A DNA stretch of 64,000 nucleotides from the NCBI RefSeq assembly GCF_000340475.1, contig NZ_CM001792.1:2794921-2858920 (forward strand), read 5' to 3'. The stretch's first letter is position 1, and every line of letters starts with the position of its first letter. Shown piece after piece: positions 34,513 to 43,394 of the stretch. The position numbers were made by a program, and so were the translations under genes. The notes beneath the pieces were generated by a model, which was not told the origin of the DNA, made no database searches, and worked only from the letters and a program-made list of their open reading frames with translations. This stretch comes from Oceanobacillus kimchii X50 (GTDB lineage: Bacteria > Bacillota > Bacilli > Bacillales > Amphibacillaceae).

Positions 34513-34893
34513 CTAATATTCAGATAAAATACTTTGCAAAAATTCATTCCAGTCAGCATCTATTTCTACTTTTAAATCACGCTTTACTTGATTCTCTATT
34601 TCTTTCCAATCTTTCTGTAGTAACACTCGTTTTTCTTGTCCCAACTGTTTTAAATAAAATTGTTGATAGTCATCTATTTGTTGCAAAGATTGCTGTTTTG
34701 TTTCTGTTAGATACTTAGTTAAATATTCCTGATGTTCAGCTTTGTTTACTGTATTCACATCAAGAAATAAGTCCTGAAACATGGTGCTATGGTAGTCCCA
34801 AACTGCTAATCGAACATCTCCCTTCTCAGCAAATGTAGTAGAATAGGATAAGCCGATGAAGAGCACAAACAAGATGATTAACCGTTTTTTCAC
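34513..34893 (-). CDS. Exported coiled-coil protein 1 of the trio
   Basis: First gene of the three-gene unit: a 126-residue protein starting at GTG (34893) behind AAAGGGG; the upstream ATG overlaps that ribosome site. The signal peptide (KKRLIILFVLFIGLSYSTTFA) is cleaved near residue 22. The mature part begins KGDVRLAVWDYHSTMFQDLF, again an aromatic helical start, and continues as a charged helix with LQQIDDYQQFYLKQL and ending in FLQSILSEY. No named family. Similar size, export and an aromatic N-terminal helix shared by all three suggest that they form one extracellular assembly. Confidence 0.65.
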   Translation of the reverse strand: MKKRLIILFVLFIGLSYSTTFAEKGDVRLAVWDYHSTMFQDLFLDVNTVNKAEHQEYLTKYLTETKQQSLQQIDDYQQFYLKQLGQEKRVLLQKDWKEIENQVKRDLKVEIDADWNEFLQSILSEY

Positions 34894-34914
34894 CAACACA
34901 TCCCCTTTCTTCAT

Positions 34915-35549
34915 AAGATAATTGTGTATTTCCTTGTTGTCTATCTAACCTATTACCTATACTAGCAAATTACTGCCTAACATAAATCCTAGAATGCTCC
35001 CATTTTTATAATAGTTAAATAGTTTTGAATTATTTAAAATTAACCTTTGGTTGCAATGCTTTATACCTATTAACTAGTAACTTCATCAATCATAAAAGGA
35101 ATATCCTACCATCAATCAGGACTATCGATGCTATTGTAAATTACTGGGATTTATAAAATAAACCTAGGAACTTTGTTGGGTAGAATTGATAGAGGTTAAT
35201 ATAACTTAGGGGATTTTGTCGAAATGAAAATAGTATTTCTTAATTTTCTTTGTTTATTACTCTTACATTGTCGAAATCGAACTTTCAAAAGGAATAAAGC
35301 CCTAATCATATTAGGCAAAAAGATTGGTTAAATATTAAAGTATTTATCGTTTTATAGCTTTTGGATGATATATTATACTACCTATCAAATAGTATAATCA
35401 GAAGAAAATAGACGACTTCTAAGGGAATAATAGTAATCAAGGATTTGTATGGTAAAGTACTGCTTATCGATGATAACTTTGTTGCAACACCCTCAAAAAC
35501 CGCCTATTTATAACCAATAATTACTTCTGAAATTCTGTGTTAAACCACT
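34915..35549. other. Gene-poor AT-rich stretch
   Basis: About 630 bases with no convincing gene. A 35-codon frame (35224-35331, hydrophobic start) has a weak AGGGGA ribosome site but no support. No repeat family, tRNA or terminator was recognised, except for short AT palindromes near 35360-35400. Confidence 0.5.
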
Positions 35550-36398
35550 TTATTTTATTAAATGGTTAAGCGCGTATGCTACACCATCTTCTTTATAATT
35601 TTTAGTAGTTATATCGGATTTTTCTTTTACTTCTGGCTCTGCATTTCCCATTGCGATACTCTTACCGGCTACTTCAAACATTGGGATATCATTAAAATTG
35701 TCACCGATAGCAACAGTATTCTCCATCGGAACTTGAAAGTATTCCGCTAGACTGAGTAATGCATTCCCTTTACTGGCATCTTGGTTAGAAATTTCTAGTT
35801 TTTGGCGACCTGCTCCAGTGATGGAAATGTCTTCTCTATTTTGTAGTTCTTTATTTAAATTAGCTAATAAATCAAGTTGGAACGACAATATAAACACTTT
35901 ATATACACCCAATGATTCATAATTAATGGAATGGTAATCTTCTACAGTTTGTAAACCAAATTGATCTTTCTGTGTTGCAATCATCGCTCTCATTTTATTT
36001 CGTTCTTCTTCACTAATATTCGGGTAATCATCGACTTCTTTTTCTAATATAGCAGTAATATCTCTTTCTAAATAAATTCCTTCATTCGTATAGATCTCAT
36101 AATACAGTCCTTCTTTATCTGCTTTTTCCATTAGTTCATGCACAAGACTTGGCCGCATCGATAAATGCTCAATTACCTTATGATCCGCATAAGTAACTGC
36201 TCCATTACCCGTGATGAGTGGTAAATCTAATCCTGCTTGCTTGGTTAATTCTTTCGTATCATGTAGCGATCTACCAGAACAAATGGCGACGATATCACCT
36301 GCTTCTAACCTGTTCCGAATTGCTTCACTACTTACTTGATTTATGTTTCCTTCGTCTGATAATAATGTTCCATCTAGATCGATTGCAATTAACTTCAT
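35550..36398 (-). CDS. Cof-type HAD-IIB phosphatase (YxeH/YidA-like)
   Basis: A 282-residue haloacid-dehalogenase hydrolase of the Cof subfamily. Motif I is DLDGTLL (D7, D9), motif II is the Ser in CSGR near 41, motif III the Lys in DASKGNAL near 210 and motif IV GDNFNDIPMF (about 233-242). The IIB cap occupies about 85-185. The closing block KSIAMGNAEPEVKEKSD is typical of the family. Members dephosphorylate sugar phosphates or FMN/PLP with low specificity. The gene is monocistronic, between a long empty region and the TctA-like permease gene. Confidence 0.88.
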   Translation of the reverse strand: MKLIAIDLDGTLLSDEGNINQVSSEAIRNRLEAGDIVAICSGRSLHDTKELTKQAGLDLPLITGNGAVTYADHKVIEHLSMRPSLVHELMEKADKEGLYYEIYTNEGIYLERDITAILEKEVDDYPNISEEERNKMRAMIATQKDQFGLQTVEDYHSINYESLGVYKVFILSFQLDLLANLNKELQNREDISITGAGRQKLEISNQDASKGNALLSLAEYFQVPMENTVAIGDNFNDIPMFEVAGKSIAMGNAEPEVKEKSDITTKNYKEDGVAYALNHLIK

Positions 36399-36496
36399 AC
36401 TTTATCATCCTTTAATTTTCATTTATCCTATTAGTATTTCCAAAAAGAAAGGAGTCTACTTCAGTAGTTGAAGAGGAGACTCCTTTTCCAATCTAT

Positions 36497-37852
36497 TTAC
36501 ATTCCTAATAATGTTCCTACAATCCAACTCGATCCATAGAATACCATAAACTGTACACCAACACCTACTCCTAGGAATCGATTCAGTATACCACCAACCA
36601 TTGCCATCGCAAATGTCACTGTAATTCCGACAATGCCTCCTTCATAAAAGGCTAGTAGTGTAACTATTCCAATGAACATACCGATAATTGCTTCTTGGTT
36701 AATATGTTTTAATACGAGAACAGTTGCTTTCCTCGCAAAATTCATAGAAAAAGGATAAGCAATAACAGCTGCAATAACGATTCCAATCAAACCAAATATT
36801 AAAAACTCAAATGGCTCCATCATCGTATGTAGGTTATTAACTGGTTCTGTAGTGAAAACTGGTGGCGCATTGAATAATGCCTGTGCAGGACCAATTGCCA
36901 CTGGACTTAATGGAATTCCAAACGCCACGAGTGGAATGATGGTCTCAGCAATATATGTGGATTCGGTTACCCCGTTCATCGTGGAAAGACTTGTTGTCGA
37001 CTTCTTGTATTGACCTTTCACTCGTGATCCGACTAGTTCGCCCATTAATGCAGTCATTCCTACTGGACTTAAAGCAAAGGTTAACGATGATAGAAAAGAA
37101 GTACCCGCCACAGCAGATGTTTGTTTTTTTGTTAATACTTTAAATGGATTTGGAAAATAACCACTCCATGATTTTTTCTCAGGAGCAAGTTTATATTCAT
37201 TTTTTTCATGCCTAGTAATCATTGGACGAGCACTGCGAGACAATGCTAATAGTATATCCGTCAACATGGGCCCGATCGCAATACCAAGGAAGAAACTTAT
37301 GGATAGGCTGGCTTCTAAAATCGTTGTACTTACAAGGTTCAGCCCTTGAATAACAAGGGCAAGTGGTACGATTAAAATAATACTGGCCCATCTTCCTTTA
37401 GAAAAATATCCTATCAATACAGCTGCTAATGTAAAAATAATCCCAGCATTTTCTTGGAAAAACTCGCCGAATTGACTTAAAAATACTGCAAATAAAAGCG
37501 CAACTGGCAAGGCGATAAATGCACCGATGATACCTCCTGAAATCATTTTGCGTAACGCTATATGCGGTAAGCCAATGCGTCGCATAAAGTCAGCATGCTC
37601 AAGCATTGGTGTAGCAGTTGTATCACCAGGGACTCCCATTAAAGCCGTTGGGATTGCATGGGTTAAATGCTTAGACAACACCGCAGCCATAAAGAATGCA
37701 AACACACCTTCAGGTGGAGCACCCAATAACACGACAATTAATGTCGCTGGGACAAGTACCGCTGTCTCATCTGATCCTGATATCAATCCAATTAAAGTGA
37801 AGATAATACTTCCTAAGAGCGCAAGCAGTATTGCTATCATTAATGTTTCCAT
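36497..37852 (-). CDS. TctA-like membrane transporter subunit
   Basis: A 451-residue, highly hydrophobic protein with about 11-12 membrane segments. The ALMGVPGDTTATPMLEHADFM segment (about 69-89, shown in part) matches the conserved PG-rich motif of TctA permeases of tripartite tricarboxylate transporters, as do its position after a long helix and the C-terminal GVGVQFMVF. It is shorter than the usual 500 residues. It starts two bases after the TctB-like gene with AAGGAGG inside that gene. No TctC-type binding protein is present nearby. The substrate, probably an organic anion, is unknown. Confidence 0.6.
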   Translation of the reverse strand: METLMIAILLALLGSIIFTLIGLISGSDETAVLVPATLIVVLLGAPPEGVFAFFMAAVLSKHLTHAIPTALMGVPGDTTATPMLEHADFMRRIGLPHIALRKMISGGIIGAFIALPVALLFAVFLSQFGEFFQENAGIIFTLAAVLIGYFSKGRWASIILIVPLALVIQGLNLVSTTILEASLSISFFLGIAIGPMLTDILLALSRSARPMITRHEKNEYKLAPEKKSWSGYFPNPFKVLTKKQTSAVAGTSFLSSLTFALSPVGMTALMGELVGSRVKGQYKKSTTSLSTMNGVTESTYIAETIIPLVAFGIPLSPVAIGPAQALFNAPPVFTTEPVNNLHTMMEPFEFLIFGLIGIVIAAVIAYPFSMNFARKATVLVLKHINQEAIIGMFIGIVTLLAFYEGGIVGITVTFAMAMVGGILNRFLGVGVGVQFMVFYGSSWIVGTLLGM

Positions 37853-37854
37853 TA

Positions 37855-38316
37855 TTAATCATCCTCCTTTTTTCGTGAGGATGTCATATCTTGAGAAACT
37901 TCCTTTTCTTCTTCCATGAACATATCGTAAAATCCTTGTTCTTTCATTTCTTGTATAATAACAGGGTCATTCTTGATAGCTTCCCGTTCTTCATGTATAT
38001 CAAATTGCAATTTTTCATAAACCGAAGATAACTCATCACTTGTACTAGCAGTTTCATTCAACTTCCTCTTTGGTTTAAATAAAAACGTATTGAAAATTAA
38101 ACCTGCTACACTTCCAACAATTCCTAATAATAAGGAATAAGACTCTATCATTTCTTCCGCAGCAATATTCGGGAAGATAACTTCCCTACCTAGAAAAAAA
38201 CCTGCTAAGCTCAGACAAACACTTATGATAATTGTCATCATCAAATGTTTTCCGTACACAGTATCTCCTATGACTTCTACATAGGATTCATCATGATTCG
38301 ATGGTGATTGATCCAC
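37855..38316 (-). CDS. Small TctB-like membrane subunit
   Basis: A 153-residue protein with two or three membrane segments (about 25-45, 62-82) and a charged C-terminal tail of about 60 residues containing a coiled-coil-like helix (SSVYEKLQFDIHEEREAI). Its size and its place just before a TctA-like gene suggest the small subunit of a tripartite-type transporter, though sequence resemblance to TctB is weak. The start is GTG at 38316 behind GAAGGT. Confidence 0.5.
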   Translation of the reverse strand: MDQSPSNHDESYVEVIGDTVYGKHLMMTIIISVCLSLAGFFLGREVIFPNIAAEEMIESYSLLLGIVGSVAGLIFNTFLFKPKRKLNETASTSDELSSVYEKLQFDIHEEREAIKNDPVIIQEMKEQGFYDMFMEEEKEVSQDMTSSRKKEDD

Positions 38317-38599
38317 TTTTTATACCTTCTTTCTATCTAACACTATGAAAAGTTAGAATGTAATTCGTAAATAAATAGATTATACTATACTGGGTGAAAT
38401 TATTCTAGATACTAGTACCAGATGCTAATCTATAGGTTTTGGATGCTGCTACGTACGAGATATATTTGTGTTACATGTTTCTAGCTTTCATGATGTTTCT
38501 CCGCACATATATCTCTTATGTTACCCTTATTCAAGCACTCGCACTAATTCTCGCCAAATAAACTTCGCCAATCCAATATCTTTAATTTCCATCACAAAC

Positions 38600-38630
38600 A
38601 AAAAGCCGAAGCTACTACACTTCGACTTGA
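38600..38630 (-). terminator. Terminator of the galactitol-type PTS operon
   Basis: AAGTCGAAG pairs with CTTCGGCTT (one G-U), followed by TTTTG on the minus strand, 28 bases after the gatD stop. Confidence 0.75.
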
Positions 38631-38657
38631 TTTTTACTATTCTCCTATCTTCAGTTC

Positions 38658-39707
38658 CTATTTACCAGGATGAAAGATTACTTTTACAGCATCGGAAAGT
38701 CTATTGGTTATTTGATGAAAGATCTCTGGCCCAGCTTCGAGTCCAAGTCGGTGAGAAATCATCGGTTTTACATTTAGTTGGCCGGTGCCCATGTAATGTA
38801 AAGTTGCATCCCATTCTTTTCCTGGAAAAGGTGCCGATAGTGCATTCCATGAGCCAAGAATTCTTAGCTCGTTTCGAACAATCATCTCGAAATAATATCG
38901 TTTTAGTGTAATATCGCCGTAAGGAATTCCTAAAAAGACTACTTCTCCACCTTTTTTTGGTAAAGCAAGTACTTGTTCACTTGTGATCGGCGAACCAGCT
39001 GATTCCACTGCAAGGTCAACACCAAGATCACCGGTATAATGTTTTACGATTTCCTCAGCATTTTCTTCCATCGGGTTTACTACAATGTCCGCACCAAGTT
39101 CTTGAGCAATTTTTAATTTGTGGTCATCAATATCGATTGCAATTACTTTACTGGCACCGAAAATTTTAGCCCATTGTACTGCTAATAATCCAATGCTCCC
39201 GACACCCATAATAGCTACAGAACTACCTGGTGTAATTGATGTTCGGTAAAATCCATGTGCAACTACAGCGGATGGCTCAACAAGTGCTGCAGTATCATCA
39301 TCAATCGAATCTGGCAATATCTTGACGTGCCTTTCTGGTAGTTTCGTATATTCTGCATATGCACCTGGATCTCTTGCTCCAATTACGGTCAGGTCCACAC
39401 ATCTAGTTGGACTTCCTTCCTTACAGTAGTGGCAATTTCCACATGAAAAAGTAGGGCAAGCCACAACACGATCCCCTGATTTAAAATTCGTGACACTTTT
39501 TCCTACTTCCACTACTTGACCTGCAAACTCGTGTCCGAAAGTCATTCCTTCCACGTAGGGACCTAGCTTTTTATATCGAGAGGTATCTGAACCGCATATG
39601 CCTACAGCTTTTACTCGAATAATGACCTCATCATCTTTTTCAATGATCGGCTTTGGTGTATCTTCGTAGCGCAGATCCTTTACACCATACAAATTCAAAG
39701 CTTCCAA
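38658..39707 (-). CDS. gatD: Galactitol-1-phosphate 5-dehydrogenase-like polyol dehydrogenase
   Basis: A 349-residue zinc-dependent MDR enzyme. The catalytic zinc site has C38 (GICGSD) and H59-E60 (GHE); structural zinc Cys are C89, C92, C95 and C103. The NAD motif is GVGSIG near 172-177, and Asp ends beta-2 (AIDID). Its C-terminal part RNELRILGSWNALSAPFPGKEW closely parallels E. coli GatD, which oxidises galactitol-1-phosphate to tagatose-6-phosphate. It is the last gene of the gat-type PTS operon. A second MDR polyol dehydrogenase is encoded in the same operon, so the true substrate may differ from galactitol-1-phosphate. Confidence 0.8.
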   Translation of the reverse strand: MEALNLYGVKDLRYEDTPKPIIEKDDEVIIRVKAVGICGSDTSRYKKLGPYVEGMTFGHEFAGQVVEVGKSVTNFKSGDRVVACPTFSCGNCHYCKEGSPTRCVDLTVIGARDPGAYAEYTKLPERHVKILPDSIDDDTAALVEPSAVVAHGFYRTSITPGSSVAIMGVGSIGLLAVQWAKIFGASKVIAIDIDDHKLKIAQELGADIVVNPMEENAEEIVKHYTGDLGVDLAVESAGSPITSEQVLALPKKGGEVVFLGIPYGDITLKRYYFEMIVRNELRILGSWNALSAPFPGKEWDATLHYMGTGQLNVKPMISHRLGLEAGPEIFHQITNRLSDAVKVIFHPGK

Positions 39708-39727
39708 GATAAAGCTCCTTTCTATAT

Positions 39728-39886
39728 CTAATTATTCGATTCTTTGGTAGATTTCTTTTTATTTTTAATTAGAAAGTATGCCGCTATCCCAACAACAATT
39801 GAGTTGAAAAGCAGTTGATATTCAAAATAAAATTGACTGATACCTCGCATTGGTCCAAGCATAAAGTCTAGTAATGCATCAACCAT
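39728..39886 (-). CDS. Small single-pass membrane protein in the PTS operon
   Basis: A 52-residue protein with a start (MVDALLDFMLGPMRGISQFY) predicted amphipathic, one membrane segment (LLFNSIVVGIAAYFLI, about 25-40) and a basic tail KNKKKSTKESNN. GAGGGAT lies six bases before the ATG. It is packed between deoC (54 bases) and gatD (20 bases) on the same strand, so it is very likely translated. I know no function; a helper of the EIIC permease or a membrane anchor for the dehydrogenases is possible. Confidence 0.65.
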   Translation of the reverse strand: MVDALLDFMLGPMRGISQFYFEYQLLFNSIVVGIAAYFLIKNKKKSTKESNN

Positions 39887-39940
39887 GTAAATCCCTCATT
39901 TCAATAGTTTTGTTCAAGCAAGCTTCCTTTTCTAATCTTG

Positions 39941-40612
39941 TTAATAAGAGCTTGTTGATGTTTCTCCACGGATTATTTGTACGGCACCACTAGAACCAAT
40001 TCGTGTGGCACCTGCATCAATAATTGCTAGAGCATCTTCGTACGTTTTTATGCCTCCGGCCGCCTTAACTTGAATTTTCCCTTTACCGAGTTCATTTAAT
40101 AATCGAACATCTTCTACCGTTGCTCCGCCACCATTAAATCCAGTAGCTGTTTTCACAAAATCCGCTCCTGCACGGATAATACATTCCGTAACGTTAACTT
40201 TCTCTTCTTGGTTCAATAAAGCTGTTTCAATTATTACTTTCGTATTTAAACCGTTAGCTGCTTCTACTACACTTGCAATATCAGCCTCTACTGTTTGATA
40301 ATCTCCAGATTTTAAAGCTCCTAAGTTAACAAGCATATCGATTTCTTCTGCACCGTTACGGATAGCTTCTTTTGTTTCTTCCACTTTCACATGTGTAGTT
40401 GCTCCTCCTAAAGAAAATCCAACCGGCACACCAACCTTTACATCATGCTCAGCTAACCAGTTAACTGCAAATGGTACATAATATAGTTGAACAAAAATTG
40501 TTTTAAATCCATAATCGACTACTTCCTGTACGAAACTCTCTATCTCAGACTTACTTGAAGTTGGATGTAATAATGTATAATCAATGATTTTAATTAGATC
40601 GCTCTTTTCCAT
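39941..40612 (-). CDS. deoC: DeoC-family class I aldolase
   Basis: A 223-residue TIM-barrel aldolase of the deoxyribose-phosphate aldolase family. The Schiff-base Lys is K154 (DFVKTATGF), with the activating K183 (VKAAGGI) and the Asp of EIDML at about 92. Several usually conserved positions differ from canonical DeoC: TSTGF is TATGF, KASGGI is KAAGGI, and the SVCVNP strand is TIFVQL, so the substrate pocket is altered. It sits inside a sugar-alcohol PTS operon in the place where a tagatose-bisphosphate aldolase would be expected. It may cleave the ketose phosphate made by the dehydrogenases; this is inference. Confidence 0.82.
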   Translation of the reverse strand: MEKSDLIKIIDYTLLHPTSSKSEIESFVQEVVDYGFKTIFVQLYYVPFAVNWLAEHDVKVGVPVGFSLGGATTHVKVEETKEAIRNGAEEIDMLVNLGALKSGDYQTVEADIASVVEAANGLNTKVIIETALLNQEEKVNVTECIIRAGADFVKTATGFNGGGATVEDVRLLNELGKGKIQVKAAGGIKTYEDALAIIDAGATRIGSSGAVQIIRGETSTSSY

Positions 40613-40636
40613 AATGAATCAAGCCTCCTCATGAAG

Positions 40637-41671
40637 TTAATCTTGTAATGGTTTTAATAGTACTTTTATTGCTTCTCCGCCTTTTATCGCTTGGTATGCT
40701 TCATCCCATTGATCAATCGTGAATTCATGCGTCACTAATGCTTTTGCATCGACTTTCTTTTCTTTCATTAACTGAATCGATGGTTCCCAATCTGCTGATT
40801 TTTGACTTCTACTGCCCACTACTTGAATTTCTTTTTGAATGACTTTCCCCATATCAAAATTCACATGTGACTCTGGGAAAATTCCTACTTGTGCATAGCT
40901 TCCCTTTTTCCGTAGTAAGTCGAGGCCTTGATTAGCTGCGTGAATCGAACCAGAACATTCCAATACAACATCCGCTCCATAACCATCCGTTAATGTTGTA
41001 ATTTTTTCCTTAATATCTTCCTCTTGAATATTGATAACATGGTCAACGCCAACTTCTTTCGCTTTATCTAGACGGATTTTGTCATTGTTAAGTCCAGACA
41101 TCATAACAGTTGCTCCATAGCTTTTAGCAACCTGGGCAGCTAATAACCCAATCGGTCCCGGTCCAAGCACAACAACTAAATCACCCTCTTTAATATTTGT
41201 TTTTTGAATGGCATGGTACGTGCATGCTAATGGTTCTGTCATCGATGCAGAACGATCATCCACTTCCTCCGGTATATGGTGAAGACTTTCTTCTCTAGCA
41301 ATCAAGTAATTCGTAAATCCACCATTTTGCTGCGTGCCTAATCCTTTACGATGATTACATAAATTATAATCACCTGTTTGACAATAGCGACACTTTCCAC
41401 AAATATAAAAAGTTGTTTCTGAAGTAACACGATCACCGACTTTAAAACCAGTAACCCCTGATCCAACTTCCACAATTTCACCGGAAAACTCATGCCCTAA
41501 GGTTACTGGAGCAGCTACTTTATAATGGCCTTCATACGTATGAATATCCGAACCACAAATTCCTGCGTAGGCTACTTTTATTTTCACTTGATAATTGGAT
41601 ACGTCTGGTTCTTCAACATTTTGAATGTGTAAATTACCTTGTCCTAACTCTGTTTTCACTAATGCCTTCAT
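40637..41671 (-). CDS. Zinc-dependent polyol dehydrogenase
   Basis: A 344-residue MDR enzyme of the sorbitol/threonine-dehydrogenase group. Catalytic zinc ligands are C39 (GICGSD) and H60-E61 (GHE). Structural zinc Cys are C91, C94, C97 and C105. The nucleotide site is GPGPIG near 173-178. It is closest in character to YjmD/GutB-type uncharacterised polyol dehydrogenases. The ATG at 41671 follows AGGAGGT at a good distance. It is 24 bases upstream of deoC and separated from the EIIC gene by 118 bases that contain a terminator-like hairpin. Confidence 0.82.
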   Translation of the reverse strand: MKALVKTELGQGNLHIQNVEEPDVSNYQVKIKVAYAGICGSDIHTYEGHYKVAAPVTLGHEFSGEIVEVGSGVTGFKVGDRVTSETTFYICGKCRYCQTGDYNLCNHRKGLGTQQNGGFTNYLIAREESLHHIPEEVDDRSASMTEPLACTYHAIQKTNIKEGDLVVVLGPGPIGLLAAQVAKSYGATVMMSGLNNDKIRLDKAKEVGVDHVINIQEEDIKEKITTLTDGYGADVVLECSGSIHAANQGLDLLRKKGSYAQVGIFPESHVNFDMGKVIQKEIQVVGSRSQKSADWEPSIQLMKEKKVDAKALVTHEFTIDQWDEAYQAIKGGEAIKVLLKPLQD

Positions 41672-41734
41672 GTTGATGTACCTCCTATAAAGATGTATAC
41701 TTTTTGCCTTTACTCCCCACAAAGTTATAAGGTT

Positions 41735-41772
41735 AAAAAGATCGATAAGCTACTGTAGCGTCGATCCTTTTT
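41735..41772 (-). terminator. Intercistronic terminator-like hairpin after the EIIC gene
   Basis: AAAAAGGATCGA pairs with TCGATCTTTTT (one bulge) with a T tract on the minus strand. It lies inside the operon and probably lowers expression of the downstream enzymes relative to the PTS genes, or marks a processing site. Confidence 0.6.
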
Positions 41773-41789
41773 CAATCTGAGATAAGTCA

Positions 41790-43049
41790 TTAATTGAATA
41801 AATCAAAGAATCTCCAGATGACCCAGTTTACGATATTTCCACCTTGGTCAATACTTGATACCATCGCAGAACCTTCTGGTAAATTGATTTCTGCACTTGT
41901 TGCCATATCAGTAAATAATGGAGCAATATCCGTCGCTACGTATAAGGAAACTGCAATCATAATCGTACCTACGATGACAGAGTGAATAATATTTCCTCGT
42001 GCTGCACCGACCACAAAAGCGATAACAAATGGTATTGTTGCTAAGTCACCAAATGGTAAAACTGCATTTCCTGGTAAAATAACTGCTAGTAACACAGTCA
42101 CTGGCGTTAAAATTAAAGCTGTCGCAATTACAGATGGATGTCCTAACAGAACAGCAGCATCCAAACCAATATTGATTTCACGATCACCAAAGTGTTTATT
42201 TAACCATTCACGTGCAGACTCGGATACCGGCATAAGACCTTCCATTAAGATTTTTACCATACGTGGCATTAATACCATTACGGCTGCCATGGAAATACCG
42301 ATATTGATAATCTCTCCAACACCATAACCAGCTAATGCCCCAATAGCTGCACCTAGTAGAAGTCCGATAACCATAGAATCTCCAAATACACCAAAGCGCT
42401 TTTGAATAGAATCCGGATCTGCATTTAATTTGTTTAATCCAGGAATTTTTTGAAGCCCTTTTACAACAAAGATAAATGGCGCATAAGAAATAGTGCTCCC
42501 TGTTGCTACGGATACACCTGGCATGTCATAAAATTCTTCAACCATTGGTTGTGTCCAATCCGCAATTTTCAAACATACGATTTGGAAAATAGTCGCTGCA
42601 ATCAACCCTTGGATAATACTATCTGACACAGCGTATACAACTGCACCCATAAATGTATAATGCCAGAAGTTCCAAATATCAACGTTCATTGTTTTCGTTG
42701 TTTTAGTAACAAGCATGATAACGTTTACAGCTAAACCCAAAGGAATAATAAATGCAGCAATCGCTGATGCCCATGCAATAGATGAAGTTGCTGGCCATCC
42801 TATATCAATTACATTTAAGCTCACCCCTAACCGATCGACCATTCCTTGAGCGGCAGGGCCTAAGTTTAACGTCAATAAGTCTATTACTAGAAAAATACCT
42901 ACAAATGCCACACCAATCGTCAAACCAGACCGAAATGCTTTCCCTGGTTTTTGACCGAATAATATCCCTATTAAGAAAATTGCAACTGGCAAAATTACGG
43001 TTGCACCTAATCCTAAAAACGCTTGAATAAAATCAACAAAGCCTTGCAT
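41790..43049 (-). CDS. gatC: PTS galactitol-type EIIC permease
   Basis: A 419-residue membrane permease of the galactitol PTS (EIIC-Gat) family with about ten segments. It begins MQGFVDFIQAFLGLGATVILP, as Gat EIIC proteins do, and has RSGLTIGVAFVGI, PGVSVATGSTISYAPFI and GDREINIGLDAAVLLGHPSV, the last being a family signature region. It takes up a sugar alcohol while EIIB phosphorylates it. Relatives transport galactitol, D-arabitol, other pentitols or allitol, so the substrate is open. It follows EIIB by 66 bases that contain a GCTCGA/TCGAGC hairpin. Confidence 0.88.
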   Translation of the reverse strand: MQGFVDFIQAFLGLGATVILPVAIFLIGILFGQKPGKAFRSGLTIGVAFVGIFLVIDLLTLNLGPAAQGMVDRLGVSLNVIDIGWPATSSIAWASAIAAFIIPLGLAVNVIMLVTKTTKTMNVDIWNFWHYTFMGAVVYAVSDSIIQGLIAATIFQIVCLKIADWTQPMVEEFYDMPGVSVATGSTISYAPFIFVVKGLQKIPGLNKLNADPDSIQKRFGVFGDSMVIGLLLGAAIGALAGYGVGEIINIGISMAAVMVLMPRMVKILMEGLMPVSESAREWLNKHFGDREINIGLDAAVLLGHPSVIATALILTPVTVLLAVILPGNAVLPFGDLATIPFVIAFVVGAARGNIIHSVIVGTIMIAVSLYVATDIAPLFTDMATSAEINLPEGSAMVSSIDQGGNIVNWVIWRFFDLFN

Positions 43050-43115
43050 GATAACTCCCCCTCCACGTTTAAGATGAAGCTCGACTCTGGTAGTTTAGAA
43101 TCGAGCGATTTCACC

Positions 43116-43394
43116 TTATTTTTTAAGTTCTTCTAAAATTTGTTTCTTTGTATCTTCCACACCAATTCCTGTTAAGAAATTACGAGCATTAATAACCGGG
43201 AATGAATACTCTTTCTTCGTCATTGCAGTTGTTACTAATAAATCCGCTGTTGATTCATATGTGCTTACTTCAGCGATTTTAATTTGTTTTATATCAATTT
43301 TGATATTGTTTTCTTTGGCTAATTCTTCGATTGCATTGTTTACTACGGTAGAAGTTGCAATACCTGCGCCGCATGCTACTAGTACTTGCTTCAT
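43116..43394 (-). CDS. gatB: PTS galactitol-type EIIB
   Basis: A 92-residue cytosolic phosphocarrier with the phospho-Cys at residue 8 in VLVACGAGIATSTV, the P-loop typical of the Gat/lactose-like EIIB fold. It passes phosphate from EIIA His to the incoming sugar alcohol. Its start codon overlaps the EIIA stop (TAATG), giving translational coupling. Confidence 0.9.
   Translation of the reverse strand: MKQVLVACGAGIATSTVVNNAIEELAKENNIKIDIKQIKIAEVSTYESTADLLVTTAMTKKEYSFPVINARNFLTGIGVEDTKKQILEELKK

Noticed and set aside
35224..35331. A 35-codon frame with a hydrophobic start in the gene-poor zone
   Set aside because: Ribosome site is weak, the tail is not protein-like and no context supports it.
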